The notes under the pieces are model-generated. The model saw only the letters and a list, made by a program, of their open reading frames with translations, had not been told where the DNA came from and did no database searches. From positions 558,001 through 622,000 of the forward strand of contig NZ_JANFDA010000002.1 of assembly GCF_040493455.1 (NCBI RefSeq): DNA of 64,000 bases. Reading direction: 5' to 3'. The DNA comes from Microcosmobacter sp040493455 (GTDB lineage: Bacteria; Bacteroidota; Bacteroidia; Flavobacteriales; Flavobacteriaceae). Made by a program: the position numbers and the translations under genes. How positions within the stretch are numbered: the first letter of the stretch is position 1; every line of letters begins with the position of its first letter. Shown in pieces: positions 1-9,673 of the stretch.

Positions 1-142
1 TTTGGTCTTTCAAAAAAAGGGTAGAGAAAAATTGCCTTATCGACATCTTATAGCATTTTGAATTGTTTACTTCAAAACTATTTACAGTAAGGTCTGAAAG
101 GAAAAAAACACCATGCACAAATCATGTACAGGTTCTAAAAAC

Positions 143-163
143 TCATGTACAAATCATGTACAA
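143..163. repeat. CATGTACAAAT short direct repeats
   Basis: The words CATGTACAAAT and ATCATGTACA recur: one TCATGTACA at 122-130 and two adjoining copies at 143-163. TGTACA is itself a palindrome. They lie downstream of the minus-strand TPR regulator, in a 217-base stretch at the window edge where I see no gene. They may be an operator for a gene to the left or simple slippage. Confidence 0.4.
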
Positions 164-217
164 ATGAAGAAAATAAAATTATAACCCTTTGATTTAAAGT
201 AATTTATATAATTCACC

Positions 218-1885
218 TTAAAATTGATTCAAAAAGGAGTTAAGATCGTCTTTTGGAGAGAGATTTAGCTTTTTTCTGAGCCTAGATCTGCTTCTGTATA
301 CAGATTCTAATGCTACATTTTGTAGCAATGCTATTTCATTATTATCGATATTCAATCGAATAAAAGAGCATAATTTTGCTTCTGTTTTGGTGAGTGTTGG
401 AAACTGTTCGCGTAGCTTTTCATAAAAGGCTGTATTGAGAATATCTACCTTATTTTGAATATCAATCATGTTACTATCTACAATTTCTCTTTCTAAAACT
501 GCTTTTTCTAATGCTTTAAAATTTGAATCGCCTTTAAGTGAATTCGACTTCTTTATTTTTTTGATATAGTTTAATAGTTCCTCTCTCCATTTACGGTTTC
601 TGGAAATATTCAAGGCAAAGTCAGAAATGTCTTTTTGCTTGTAATCTATTTCCTTTTGAAGCATTTCATTTTTGAGTTTTCCAAGTTGAATTTGCTCTTT
701 TCGCCTTCTGGACACAAAAATGATTCCTGCTATAATCAATCCAAAGATGCCCACAATTATGGCAGTAATTTTCCAGAATCTGGTAGAAGCTTGCTGCAAT
801 AAGCGCTCTTCATTTATCTTCTGTTGTTCTACTAATTGTATACTATCTATTGTTTTTCGGCGCTCATAAGTGTATTTAGCTTCTAACTCAGCAAACTCTT
901 TAATGCTTTTTACATTCATATCTTTTATTTGCTGACGTTTATAGCCTCTATAATATGCAAATGCGCGTTCATGATTTCCCAAATCGGTATACGCATTGCT
1001 TAAGGACAAACAACGATTGGCAATGGAGCCTTCAAGCCCTATATCTATGACCAGGTCGAGCGATTTTTTATAGTTTTCAACAGCCTTTTCTGGTTGCCCC
1101 AATTTTCTGTAGGCATAGCCCAAATTCTTATAACACCTTTCCAAGCTGATTCTGTCATTATTCCTTTGACATATTTCAATATTTTGGTTCGTCAATGCAA
1201 TGGAAGCTTTATAATTCTTTTTTTGACGCTCATAATTAGATAAGCGAAAAATTGCTAAAGATCTACCATAATCATAGTTTATAGAATCCGAATAGGCTAA
1301 CACTTCATGGTTATATGCTGCACTTTTTTCTAACTGATTATGAGTCAAGTAATAGCCGCTAAAGGAATTTAATACGCGTACAGTCTCCTTATCGTTTTTA
1401 TATGTTTTGGATGATGCAAGGGCTTTTTCATAAAATTGAAAGGCTTTAATACTATCTTTATTATGGTGATGTAGTCTACCATAAATTCGATATGTAGTGG
1501 GGAGTGTATATGTTTCGCCAATAGCTTCTTTAATTTTTAGACTTTCCTGAATAGCTTTCAGACTTGGTACATAATCGGTGTCCTTTCTATAATAGTAACC
1601 CAACTCATCTAACATCAAAGCCTTTTTAAGCAAAAAATACTTATTATTTTCATCCTTGGACAGGATACTATCATTAATAATGCCTATGGCTTTCTCAAAA
1701 CTACTTATCGCTTTTTGCGCTTTTACTCTTCTGTTTTCCAAGCCTAGCTTATAAAGCTTTTCAACTTCAAGACTATCATTTTGTGCATTAAGTGGTATGG
1801 TGAATAACAATACAATTAGTGTACTGACTACATAGGCAGATACGCTTAAACTGTTCTTTAAAAAAAGAAGATTAAGTGAGTTCAA
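218..1885 (-). CDS. TPR-containing membrane protein with LuxR-like C-terminal helix-turn-helix
   Basis: Probable envelope-anchored signalling regulator. The 555-residue product starts with a hydrophobic signal-like segment (about 12-35, ending in NAQ), followed by TPR units to about residue 330. A transmembrane helix lies at about 370-392, followed by a basic RRRKEQ stretch and a coiled coil. The last 65 residues resemble the flavobacterial LuxR-like HTH (LTKTEAKLCSFIRL, then RSRSRLRKKLNL). The predicted topology puts the TPRs in the periplasm and the DNA-binding end in the cytoplasm. The start is TTG: no in-frame ATG precedes the TPRs, and this start gives a complete signal segment. A TATCTTTG box lies 30 bases upstream. 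The regulated genes are not evident; the divergent amidohydrolase is a candidate. Confidence 0.8.
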   Translation of the reverse strand: MNSLNLLFLKNSLSVSAYVVSTLIVLLFTIPLNAQNDSLEVEKLYKLGLENRRVKAQKAISSFEKAIGIINDSILSKDENNKYFLLKKALMLDELGYYYRKDTDYVPSLKAIQESLKIKEAIGETYTLPTTYRIYGRLHHHNKDSIKAFQFYEKALASSKTYKNDKETVRVLNSFSGYYLTHNQLEKSAAYNHEVLAYSDSINYDYGRSLAIFRLSNYERQKKNYKASIALTNQNIEICQRNNDRISLERCYKNLGYAYRKLGQPEKAVENYKKSLDLVIDIGLEGSIANRCLSLSNAYTDLGNHERAFAYYRGYKRQQIKDMNVKSIKEFAELEAKYTYERRKTIDSIQLVEQQKINEERLLQQASTRFWKITAIIVGIFGLIIAGIIFVSRRRKEQIQLGKLKNEMLQKEIDYKQKDISDFALNISRNRKWREELLNYIKKIKKSNSLKGDSNFKALEKAVLEREIVDSNMIDIQNKVDILNTAFYEKLREQFPTLTKTEAKLCSFIRLNIDNNEIALLQNVALESVYRSRSRLRKKLNLSPKDDLNSFLNQF

Positions 1886-1914
1886 TTCTTGAGGGTAATT
1901 TTCTTAGTTCTATC

Positions 1915-1922
1915 CAAAGATA
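1915..1922 (-). promoter_or_regulatory. Bacteroidota -7 box (TATCTTTG) for the TPR/LuxR regulator
   Basis: Read on the minus strand, TATCTTTG matches TAnnTTTG exactly and lies 30 bases upstream of the TTG start. No good TTTG -33 element lies about 19 bases upstream, so the call rests on the -7 box and its position. Confidence 0.4.
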
Positions 1923-2057
1923 AATAAACTGAAATAGATTAGTAAATTAAATCTTACCCTATGGGTAGAATGTTGCTCTTTATGGGCTCTCTTTAAAATG
2001 ACACCTCTACTTATGAAGATAAGAATTATCTTTATAGCTAAAATTAATACATTAACT

Positions 2058-5000
2058 ATGCGCAATTTTATATTATTTCTTGCCCTTGTTTTACTTTCAC
2101 CCTCAATAATTGCACAGAAGAAAGATGATGATAAAAAAGATACTTGGGACGTAAATAATCCTCATGAAGATTGGACCTATAAAACCTTCAACCTGAATAC
2201 TGATGAAGGTACCTGGATGAATTTAGACGTTAGTCCAGATGGGAAGACCATTGTATTTGATATGCTGGGAGATATTTATACCATACCTATTACAGGTGGC
2301 AAAGCAAAAGCATTACGCACTGGCTTAGCGTTTGAAGTACAGCCAAGATTTAGTCCAGATGGTAAATATATTTCTTTCACCAGCGATTTGGAAGGCGGGA
2401 ATAATATTTGGGTAATGACAGCAGATGGCAAAAACGCTAAATCTATAACCAAGGAGAAATTTAGACTTTTAAATAACGCTGTTTGGACTCCAGATGGCGA
2501 GTCACTAATAGCCAGAAAGCACTTTACTTCTCAACGTTCCATGGGAGCAGGTGAAATGTGGCAGTATTCATTTTCTAATAGTGGCGGACTTAAGTTGACT
2601 ACAAGAAAGAATGATCAGCAAGATGTAAATGATCCTTCTGTGTCACCAGATGGAAAATATTTGTACTATTCAGAGGATATGTATCCTGGTGGTTTCTTTC
2701 AGTATAATAAAGATCCAAACAAACAAATCTATGTGATCAAAAGGTATGACTTAGACACTGGCAAAACCATTACAATAACTGGTGGTCCTGGTGGTGCTAC
2801 ACGACCAGTAGTTTCCAGAGACGGAAAATCCTTAGCTTTTGTAAAAAGGCTTAGGGAAAAAAGTGTGCTATACGTCCATGATTTAGAGTCTGGTGTAGAA
2901 ACTCCTATTTATTTCGATTTGGATAAAGATCAGCAAGAAGCTTGGGCTATTTTTGGTGTCTATCCTTACTTCAGCTGGATGCCTAACAATGAAGAGATCG
3001 TGTTTTGGAGTGGTGGAAAAATTAATAAAGTAAACATCGATACCAAGGCTGTAACTAACATTCCTTTTGAAGTAGATGCTTCACTAAAAATTGCTGAAAC
3101 TCATCGTGTAAAAAGACCTGTATATACAGAGACATTTACATCAAAAATGATTAAGGATGCCAAGACATCTCCCGACGGCAAAACAATTGTCTTTACAGCG
3201 CTTGGGCACATCTACAAAAAGAGCTTGCCAAACGGTAAGCCAACAAGAATCACTAATCTAAATGATTTTGAAGCTGAGCCTAGCTTTTCTCCCGATGGGA
3301 AGTCTGTTCTATTTGTAACCTGGAATGATGAAAATTTAGGCAGTATTTATAAAGCCGATTTAAATGGCAGCAATGTCACTAAACTTACGAAAGACAAAGG
3401 CATTTATCGTATGCCTTCATACTCAAACAATGGTTCTAAAGTCACCTATAAAAAAGAGTCCGGAAATGGCGATCAAGGTTTTGATTATACCAAAAATACA
3501 GGAATCTATGTGATGAATTCTGACGGCTCTGAAGCAAAAAAGATTTCAGACACTGGAGACTACCCTACTTTTTCGGTAGATGATAAACGTGTGTTCTTCC
3601 AAACTGGAGGTTACTTCTTTGGAAGTCTTACAAAACATTTAAAGAGTGTAGACCTAGATGGACATAACGAGAAAAGTCATTTTAAATCTAAACTTGCTAA
3701 CAGAATTGTCCCTAGTCCTGATAATAAAATGGTTGCTATTATTCACTTATACAAAGTATACATTGCGCCTTTTATACAAAATGGTAGTGAGATTAATATC
3801 GATCATAAAACCAAGGCTTTTAAAGTTGAAAGCTTATCGAAAGATGCTGGAATCAATTTGCATTGGGCTGCTAGTAGTAATAAGGTGCATTGGACACTTG
3901 GAGGTGAATACTTCACCAAGAATGTGATCAATAACACATCGGACCCTTTTGCTGAAAGTAATTTAAGTACAGAAGATGCCAAAGGCATTCAGATTAATTT
4001 AGAAGTAAAATCAGATGTTCCTGAAGGTAGAGTAGCATTTACAAATGCACGTTTAATTACCATGGAAGGTGATGCTGTTATTGAAAATGGCACTATCATC
4101 ATTAAGGATAATAAGATTGAAAAACTAGGTGCATCTTCAACTGTTAGTGTGCCAAGTGATGCTAAAGTATACGACATGAATGGTAGAACCATAATGCCTG
4201 GAATTGTTGACGTTCATGCGCATGTTGGTGCTTTTAGAAATGGATTAAGCACCCAAAAGCATTGGCAATTCTATGCTAATGTCGCTTTTGGAGTTACTAC
4301 AGCTCACGATCCGTCTGTGCATACCGAAGCCGCATTTACACTAGAAGAGTTACAAAGAAGTGGCAATACGGTTGGTCCAAGGTTATTCTCTACTGGATTC
4401 ATTCTGTATGGTGCTGAAGGTGATTTTAAAGCAGTTGTCAATAGCTTAGATGATGCGCGTTTTGCTGTAAAACGTACTATGGCTTTTGGAGCAAAGTCTA
4501 TAAAGAGTTACAATCAACCGAGACGTGAGCAACGTCAGCAAGTGATGCAAGCTGCGAGAGAACTTGGTGTTAATGTTGTTCCAGAAGGTGGATCGCATTT
4601 CTACTCTAATATGAGTATGATCTTTGATGGTCATACTGGTATTGAACACAACATTCCAGTTAATCCAGCTTATAAAGATGTGATTACGCTCTGGAAAAAT
4701 AGTGAGACAGGCTATACACCTACTTTGATTGTAAATTATGGTGGTATTAATGGCGAATTTTACTTCTATGAAAAGAGCAATGTCTGGGAAAACAGAACAC
4801 TTCTTAAGTATACACCAAGATATGTCGTAGATAGTAGATCTCGACACAGAACTATGGTCCCTGAAAAGGAATACATTAACGGACACATATTGTCTTCTAA
4901 AACAGTTACAGAATTGTCTAATCATGGTGTAAAAGCCAACCTTGGTGCTCATGGTCAATTACAAGGTTTGGGAGCGCATTGGGAATTATGGATGTTACAA

Positions 5001-5339
5001 CAAGGTGGCATGTCTAATATGGAAGCTCTGAAAGCTGCTACGATTAATGGCGCTGAATATATAGGTGCTGGAGATGAAATCGGATCTTTAAAGGAAGGTA
5101 AGCTTGCAGACCTCATCATACTAGACAAAAACCCATTAGAGGACATCCAGAATTCTAATTCGGTAATTTATACAATGATTAATGGTCGTTTATATGATGT
5201 ATCGACAATGAATGAAATTGGTAATTACGACAATAAGAGAACTAAATTTTATTGGGAAAGTGGAAATTACAATCAAGGTGTTCCATTTAATCTCAAAACC
5301 ATGAGCTTCACAAAGCATACCTGTAGTTGTCATGAGTAG
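2058..5339 (+). CDS. Secreted TolB/WD40-propeller amidohydrolase
   Basis: Large exported hydrolase of the amidohydrolase superfamily. The ATG at 2058 gives a clean signal peptide (FILFLALVLLSPSIIAQ); an in-frame ATG at 1998 only adds 20 residues ahead of it. The N-terminal 600 or so residues contain repeated SPDGK/SxDGK motifs of TolB-like propeller blades. The C-terminal 400 form an amidohydrolase barrel with the metal-binding DVHAH (His codons at 4215 and 4221), a later GIEHNI, and the family's C-terminal GSLKEGKLADLIILD strand. Known relatives are annotated as imidazolonepropionase-like or peptidase-like amidohydrolases; the substrate cannot be read from sequence. It is monocistronic and followed by a strong terminator. 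Confidence 0.9.
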   Translation: MRNFILFLALVLLSPSIIAQKKDDDKKDTWDVNNPHEDWTYKTFNLNTDEGTWMNLDVSPDGKTIVFDMLGDIYTIPITGGKAKALRTGLAFEVQPRFSPDGKYISFTSDLEGGNNIWVMTADGKNAKSITKEKFRLLNNAVWTPDGESLIARKHFTSQRSMGAGEMWQYSFSNSGGLKLTTRKNDQQDVNDPSVSPDGKYLYYSEDMYPGGFFQYNKDPNKQIYVIKRYDLDTGKTITITGGPGGATRPVVSRDGKSLAFVKRLREKSVLYVHDLESGVETPIYFDLDKDQQEAWAIFGVYPYFSWMPNNEEIVFWSGGKINKVNIDTKAVTNIPFEVDASLKIAETHRVKRPVYTETFTSKMIKDAKTSPDGKTIVFTALGHIYKKSLPNGKPTRITNLNDFEAEPSFSPDGKSVLFVTWNDENLGSIYKADLNGSNVTKLTKDKGIYRMPSYSNNGSKVTYKKESGNGDQGFDYTKNTGIYVMNSDGSEAKKISDTGDYPTFSVDDKRVFFQTGGYFFGSLTKHLKSVDLDGHNEKSHFKSKLANRIVPSPDNKMVAIIHLYKVYIAPFIQNGSEINIDHKTKAFKVESLSKDAGINLHWAASSNKVHWTLGGEYFTKNVINNTSDPFAESNLSTEDAKGIQINLEVKSDVPEGRVAFTNARLITMEGDAVIENGTIIIKDNKIEKLGASSTVSVPSDAKVYDMNGRTIMPGIVDVHAHVGAFRNGLSTQKHWQFYANVAFGVTTAHDPSVHTEAAFTLEELQRSGNTVGPRLFSTGFILYGAEGDFKAVVNSLDDARFAVKRTMAFGAKSIKSYNQPRREQRQQVMQAARELGVNVVPEGGSHFYSNMSMIFDGHTGIEHNIPVNPAYKDVITLWKNSETGYTPTLIVNYGGINGEFYFYEKSNVWENRTLLKYTPRYVVDSRSRHRTMVPEKEYINGHILSSKTVTELSNHGVKANLGAHGQLQGLGAHWELWMLQQGGMSNMEALKAATINGAEYIGAGDEIGSLKEGKLADLIILDKNPLEDIQNSNSVIYTMINGRLYDVSTMNEIGNYDNKRTKFYWESGNYNQGVPFNLKTMSFTKHTCSCHE

Positions 5340-5365
5340 ATTAATATAAAAATAACACATAATAA

Positions 5366-5393
5366 AAAAAGCCCTGCTTCTTAGCAGGGCTTT
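5366..5393. terminator. Bidirectional rho-independent terminator
   Basis: The stem AGCCCTGC / GCAGGGCT with loop TTCTTA is flanked by an A run on the left and TTT on the right. It lies between the convergent amidohydrolase and yegP-like genes, so it can serve both. Confidence 0.85.
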
Positions 5394-5415
5394 GATGTTT
5401 TATAGCTAATCATTT

Positions 5416-5742
5416 TTAAGCTTCAGATACTAAAGCATCTGGTGCATTACTCTTTACAGAAGCAATGCCATTCTCCATTGCAGATGTCGACGAATACATC
5501 TCACTGTTTCCAATGACTTGGCCATTGGCTGCCTTAAGATTGAAGTAAGGGCTTCCATCTTTGGCCGTAAGACGATCGTACATATCATCATTTTGCGAGT
5601 TGGTTCTTACCGACTCAATACCATTGTTGCATCCATCTTTAGATGCATACCCTTGGCTACTTAAAATAACTTGCCCATTATTGGCTTTTAAGTTAAAACG
5701 ATACTTACCTGCTTTGTCTGTTGAGACTTCGAATTTTCCCAT
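5416..5742 (-). CDS. YegP-family (DUF1508) small protein
   Basis: 108-residue cytoplasmic protein made of two copies of a roughly 48-residue unit. Copy one has KYRFNLKANNGQVILSSQGY and copy two has SPYFNLKAANGQVIGNSEMY; each is followed by a C/AxNGIxSV segment. This is the DUF1508/YegP tandem domain, usually a small stand-alone protein of about 110 residues, so it is full length. The molecular role is unknown; family members are often linked to stress. It is transcribed alone and shares the terminator with the upstream convergent gene. Confidence 0.9.
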   Translation of the reverse strand: MGKFEVSTDKAGKYRFNLKANNGQVILSSQGYASKDGCNNGIESVRTNSQNDDMYDRLTAKDGSPYFNLKAANGQVIGNSEMYSSTSAMENGIASVKSNAPDALVSEA

Positions 5743-5833
5743 AATAAATGATTAATAATTTAAAGCTTCAAAATAACAAAAATGTTATGAATGCATAGTA
5801 TTTTGTTGAAAAATATTATTGAAAGTCAATGAT

Positions 5834-7078
5834 TTAAAACTTTCTATCTGGATGGTAAGGCTGTAAGTCTAAAGATGGTAATTGCTCAGAAATGATCTCA
5901 GCAACTAATTTGCCAGTTGCAGGTCCCATACTCCAACCCATCATGGCATGTCCTGTGGCTATAGTAAGATTCTTATAGGCATTAAAGCGACCAATGTATG
6001 GTAAACCATCGGGAGATAGAGGTCGTAAACCACATTGAGCTGCTGCTTTTTCAGCATCAGTAATCTTTAAACCTTTGTAATAATGTTCCGAAGCTTTTGC
6101 AATCGCATTCACTCGTACTGGATTGATGTTATGGTTAATCCCTCCTATTTCCATGGTTCCTGCAAAGCGTGTATAGCCTTGCATTGGCGTCACTGCTACT
6201 TTGGCTTCACACAAAATGGTAGGAATGCTAATATTGGTTTCTCGTTCCACATTGATACGATAGCCTTTTCCGGCTTGTAGCAGTAATTTCAAACCTAACT
6301 TCTTATTCAGAAATCCACTCCAACTTCCAGCAGCTAAAACAAATTCATCCGCTTGCATACTACCAGTTTTTGTAATGATTCTTGAAATGGCATCTCCAGA
6401 TATTTCAATATCAATAACTTCTTCGTTTTGAATACTAACTCCTACAGATTTGAGATATCGCTTCATGTCCTTCATAAAAATCTCTGGTGTCATGTGCGCA
6501 TCAGAATGAAAATACACTGCGCCTTTAACATCGAGGTTTGCTTTAGGTTCAAGTTCAGCAAGATCTTTCTGAGATAAGTGTTCCACCTTCAAGCCTAAAT
6601 CAATTGCTTTCTGCCCTACGTCCCACTCTTCTTCACCTACCTTATCATCTTTGTAAGCTAGTAATAATCCTTTGCGTTCGTAATGGAAATCAAAATCTCC
6701 AGACGATTTCATATCACTGTACAATTCTCTGCTGAAGACATTAATATCTTTGATTGGCCCTATAGATTGTTCTACATTCTGCTTAGTCGCCGAACGTTTG
6801 AAGGCTAAAGCCCATTTTAAAAAGTCACCATTTAATCTGGGCTTAATGTAGAAAGGACTGGCAGGATTAAGCATCCATTTCAAACCTTGTGTGATAATCC
6901 CTGGTGACGCCAAAGGCACAATATGACTTGGTGTAATGTAGCCTGCATTGACATAAGAAGCACCTTCCGAACCATTGGATTTATCGACAATAGTCACCTG
7001 ATGGCGTTCCTTGTGCAAGTAATAGGCTGTGCACAACCCAATGATTCCTCCTCCTATAATGACTACACTTTTACTCAT
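5834..7078 (-). CDS. FAD-dependent D-amino-acid (D-hydroxyproline) dehydrogenase
   Basis: DadA/DAO-family flavoenzyme of 414 residues. The N-terminal Rossmann motif VVIIGGGIIGLCTAYYL (about 5-21) binds FAD, and the C-terminal region has LRPLSPDGLPYIG and ATGHAMMGWSMGPATG, typical of the glycine oxidase/D-amino-acid dehydrogenase fold. It is the last gene of the hydroxyproline operon, one base after the epimerase. From context it should oxidise cis-4-hydroxy-D-proline to pyrroline-4-hydroxy-2-carboxylate, passing electrons to the membrane quinone pool. The family assignment is seen in sequence; the substrate is inferred from its neighbours. Confidence 0.88.
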   Translation of the reverse strand: MSKSVVIIGGGIIGLCTAYYLHKERHQVTIVDKSNGSEGASYVNAGYITPSHIVPLASPGIITQGLKWMLNPASPFYIKPRLNGDFLKWALAFKRSATKQNVEQSIGPIKDINVFSRELYSDMKSSGDFDFHYERKGLLLAYKDDKVGEEEWDVGQKAIDLGLKVEHLSQKDLAELEPKANLDVKGAVYFHSDAHMTPEIFMKDMKRYLKSVGVSIQNEEVIDIEISGDAISRIITKTGSMQADEFVLAAGSWSGFLNKKLGLKLLLQAGKGYRINVERETNISIPTILCEAKVAVTPMQGYTRFAGTMEIGGINHNINPVRVNAIAKASEHYYKGLKITDAEKAAAQCGLRPLSPDGLPYIGRFNAYKNLTIATGHAMMGWSMGPATGKLVAEIISEQLPSLDLQPYHPDRKF

Positions 7079-7079
7079 T

Positions 7080-8087
7080 CTATATCACTTGAAATCCGTG
7101 TGCATACGGATCGTCTTCATCATCAATAATAATGGTATTATATCCATAAACCTTTGCCCAACCTTTAATACTTGGAATAATGGCTGGTTTTCCGCCCAAC
7201 TCAGTTTCGGCTTCAACACAACCAATAAAGGTACTGCCGATAAAACTTTCATGACTATAAGATTCGCCCTTTTTGAGTTTGCCTTTAGCATGCAATTGAG
7301 CAAGTCTAGCAGAAGTTCCTGTTCCGCACGGTGAACGGTCTATAGCTTTGTCACCATAAAAGACTGCATTCCGTCCTGAAGAATTAGGGTCTAATGGATC
7401 ACCTGTCCAAAGCATATGACTCACATCTCTTATGGTGTAATCTTCAGGGTGAATAAATGCATCTGGATATTTTTCGTAGATACGATCTCTTACAATTTGT
7501 GAATATTGAATGATCTTGCTTGCCGTAAAATTGTGAATCCCTGAAAAGTTTTCCTGTGGATCTACAATCGCATAAAAGTTTCCACCATAAGCCACATCAA
7601 AGGTGAGTTCACCAAGTTCAGGACAATCTATAGTCAAACCTTCAGCAGCTAAATAGCTTTTTACATTAGTCAATTTCACCCAATCTACTTTGCTACCTGT
7701 TTGTTGATATTCGATATGTACTAAACCTGCTGGGGCTTCCATTCGTATTTTTCCAAGAGTTTTAGGCTTTATGAGTCCTTCTTCTAAACCAATGGTAATC
7801 GTCCCTATGGTACCATGACCACACATGGGCAAGCAACCTGAAGTTTCGATGAACAAAATGGCGAAGTCATTCTCTGGATCATGCGGTGGGAATAGTATAG
7901 AACCGCTCATCATGTCGTGACCTCGTGGTTCAAACATTAAGCCTTTGCGAATCCAATCGTATTCTTTTAAAAAGTGTTGACGCTTTTCACTCATGGTCTT
8001 TCCAACGAGCTCTGGGCCACCGTGTTTCACAACCCTAACTGGATTTCCACACGTATGACCATCTATGCACTCAAAAACAGATCGCAT
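7080..8087 (-). CDS. 4-hydroxyproline 2-epimerase
   Basis: Proline racemase superfamily protein, 335 residues. It interconverts trans-4-hydroxy-L-proline and cis-4-hydroxy-D-proline, the first step of bacterial hydroxyproline breakdown. Both catalytic cysteines are present: Cys89 in MCGHGTIG and Cys254 in SPCGTGTSARL. The second cysteine argues against trans-3-hydroxyproline dehydratase, which has Thr there. The N-terminal DGHTCGNPVRVV is also typical. It sits between the dehydrogenase (1-base gap) and the semialdehyde dehydrogenase (1-base gap), which supports hydroxyproline over proline as substrate. Confidence 0.93.
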   Translation of the reverse strand: MRSVFECIDGHTCGNPVRVVKHGGPELVGKTMSEKRQHFLKEYDWIRKGLMFEPRGHDMMSGSILFPPHDPENDFAILFIETSGCLPMCGHGTIGTITIGLEEGLIKPKTLGKIRMEAPAGLVHIEYQQTGSKVDWVKLTNVKSYLAAEGLTIDCPELGELTFDVAYGGNFYAIVDPQENFSGIHNFTASKIIQYSQIVRDRIYEKYPDAFIHPEDYTIRDVSHMLWTGDPLDPNSSGRNAVFYGDKAIDRSPCGTGTSARLAQLHAKGKLKKGESYSHESFIGSTFIGCVEAETELGGKPAIIPSIKGWAKVYGYNTIIIDDEDDPYAHGFQVI

Positions 8088-8088
8088 A

Positions 8089-9672
8089 CTATAGATTTTG
8101 AGTAGAATATTCTCCGTTTATTAATCTCGAAATCCCTAGTGGGTTTCCATTCTTTAATTCATCTGGCAGTAAATCATTTGGCCAATCCTGATAACTAAAA
8201 GGACGTACCCAACGTTTAATAGAATTAATCCCTACTGCCGTAAATCGACTATCTGTAGATGCTGGATAAGGTCCTCCATGCACCATCGATGGGCATACTT
8301 CTACGCCTGTTGGCACACCATTATAAATAAGTCGTCCTACTCTATTTTGGAGTGTCTCGATGAGTGATGGATATTGATTGGCTTCGGAAGCTTCAGCAAT
8401 AAGCGTTCCTGTCAGTTGGCCTTCAAGCTGTGCAATAACAGCTTCTAATTGTGTGATATCTTCACATTGCACGACCATGGAAAATGGTCCAAAAACTTCT
8501 TGATGCAAAGTTGGGTTATTCAGAAATGTATTGCCTTCAACAGCAGTAATAACTTGTCTCGCAAAATTAGTTTGAACAGTATCAGCATAATCTACAACCA
8601 CATCGACATTAGATTGCGACACAGCTTTTTGTTTGTTTTGCTCATAAGCACCAATAATATTAGGATGCAACATTACTGAAGGTTCCAATTGTATGATCTC
8701 TTTCCCTAAATGCTGAATAAAATGCTGTAAGGCTTCACCTTTAATCCCCAAAATCAACCCTGGATTTGTACAAAATTGTCCTGTGCCCAAGGTTATGGAT
8801 CCAGCATAGGTTTTTGCTAATGCTTCACCTCTGGTTTTAAGTGCTTCAGGCAATATTACCACTGGATTAATGCTACCCATTTCAGCAAATACAGGAATAG
8901 GTTCTTCTCTTCGTGCCGCCAGATCTAATAAGGCTCTACCTCCTCGAATACTTCCTGTGAATCCTACTGCTTTCACGTCTGGATGTTCTACCAATTGTAC
9001 ACCGACTTCAATACCGCTGCTGTTCAAATTAGAAAACACACCGTTTGGCATTCCTGTTTGTTCGGCTGCTTTTATTATTGCTGAAGCCACTAATTCTCCT
9101 GTACCTGCATGCATAGGATGGGACTTTACAATAACTGGGCATCCAGCGGCTAAAGCTGCTGCTGTATCACCTCCTGCTGTAGAATAAGCCAATGGAAAAT
9201 TACTTGCACCAAAAACGACTACTGGTCCTAATGGAATATTCATTTTCCTTAAATCTGGTTTTGGTGCTGGAGTTCGATCTGGTACGGCTGTATCGATAGA
9301 GGCTTCTACCCAAGAGCCTTCGGCAACCAATTCCGCAAAACTTCTCAGTTGAAAAACGGTTCTGCCTCGCTCACCTTTGGCTCTACCTTCTGGCAACCCG
9401 GTTTCTGAACAATACACTTGAATAAGTTCATCATCTAAGGCTAAAATTTCATCTGCAATCGCATTCAAGAATTCGGCCTTACGTTTCCCAGAGACTGTTC
9501 TAAATGTTTTAAATGCCTCTGATGCCAAAGCCACTGCTTTATTGATTTCGTCCTCTGAAGCTTCGGTAAAGACATGCTCATTGTCAATGTTGAGCAAGGG
9601 ATTGAACGTACGATAGGTTTTCTGCCCTGTTGCAGACAATGTGTGTCCTATATAATTTTTTCCTGTAATCAT
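8089..9672 (-). CDS. 2-oxoglutarate semialdehyde dehydrogenase (NADP+), aldehyde dehydrogenase family
   Basis: 527-residue aldehyde dehydrogenase that oxidises 2,5-dioxopentanoate (alpha-ketoglutarate semialdehyde) to 2-oxoglutarate, the final step of the hydroxyproline route. Catalytic residues are visible: Cys301 in GTGQFCTNPG, Glu264 in FAEMGSINP, Asn158 in GASNFP and Lys183 in IVKSHP. GASNFPLAYSTAGGDTA and HPMHAGTGELVA are typical of the long KGSADH subgroup rather than of general ALDHs. It lies one base downstream of the DapA-family gene. The product enters the TCA cycle. Confidence 0.93.
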   Translation of the reverse strand: MITGKNYIGHTLSATGQKTYRTFNPLLNIDNEHVFTEASEDEINKAVALASEAFKTFRTVSGKRKAEFLNAIADEILALDDELIQVYCSETGLPEGRAKGERGRTVFQLRSFAELVAEGSWVEASIDTAVPDRTPAPKPDLRKMNIPLGPVVVFGASNFPLAYSTAGGDTAAALAAGCPVIVKSHPMHAGTGELVASAIIKAAEQTGMPNGVFSNLNSSGIEVGVQLVEHPDVKAVGFTGSIRGGRALLDLAARREEPIPVFAEMGSINPVVILPEALKTRGEALAKTYAGSITLGTGQFCTNPGLILGIKGEALQHFIQHLGKEIIQLEPSVMLHPNIIGAYEQNKQKAVSQSNVDVVVDYADTVQTNFARQVITAVEGNTFLNNPTLHQEVFGPFSMVVQCEDITQLEAVIAQLEGQLTGTLIAEASEANQYPSLIETLQNRVGRLIYNGVPTGVEVCPSMVHGGPYPASTDSRFTAVGINSIKRWVRPFSYQDWPNDLLPDELKNGNPLGISRLINGEYSTQNL

Positions 9673-9673
9673 C

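Noticed and set aside
113..181. Short open frame of 23 codons from the ATG at 113 (MHKSCTGSKN...)
   Set aside because: It is built from the CATGTACA repeats, has no homology that I know and no promoter; the coding look comes from the repeat.
4446..4958. 170-codon open frame on the minus strand
   Set aside because: It lies entirely inside the amidohydrolase domain on the other strand, which has clear family motifs; the composition is that of a shadow frame.
7080..8087. trans-3-hydroxy-L-proline dehydratase or proline racemase
   Set aside because: Both catalytic cysteines are present (Cys89 and Cys254), against the dehydratase, and the operon partners fit 4-hydroxyproline rather than proline.
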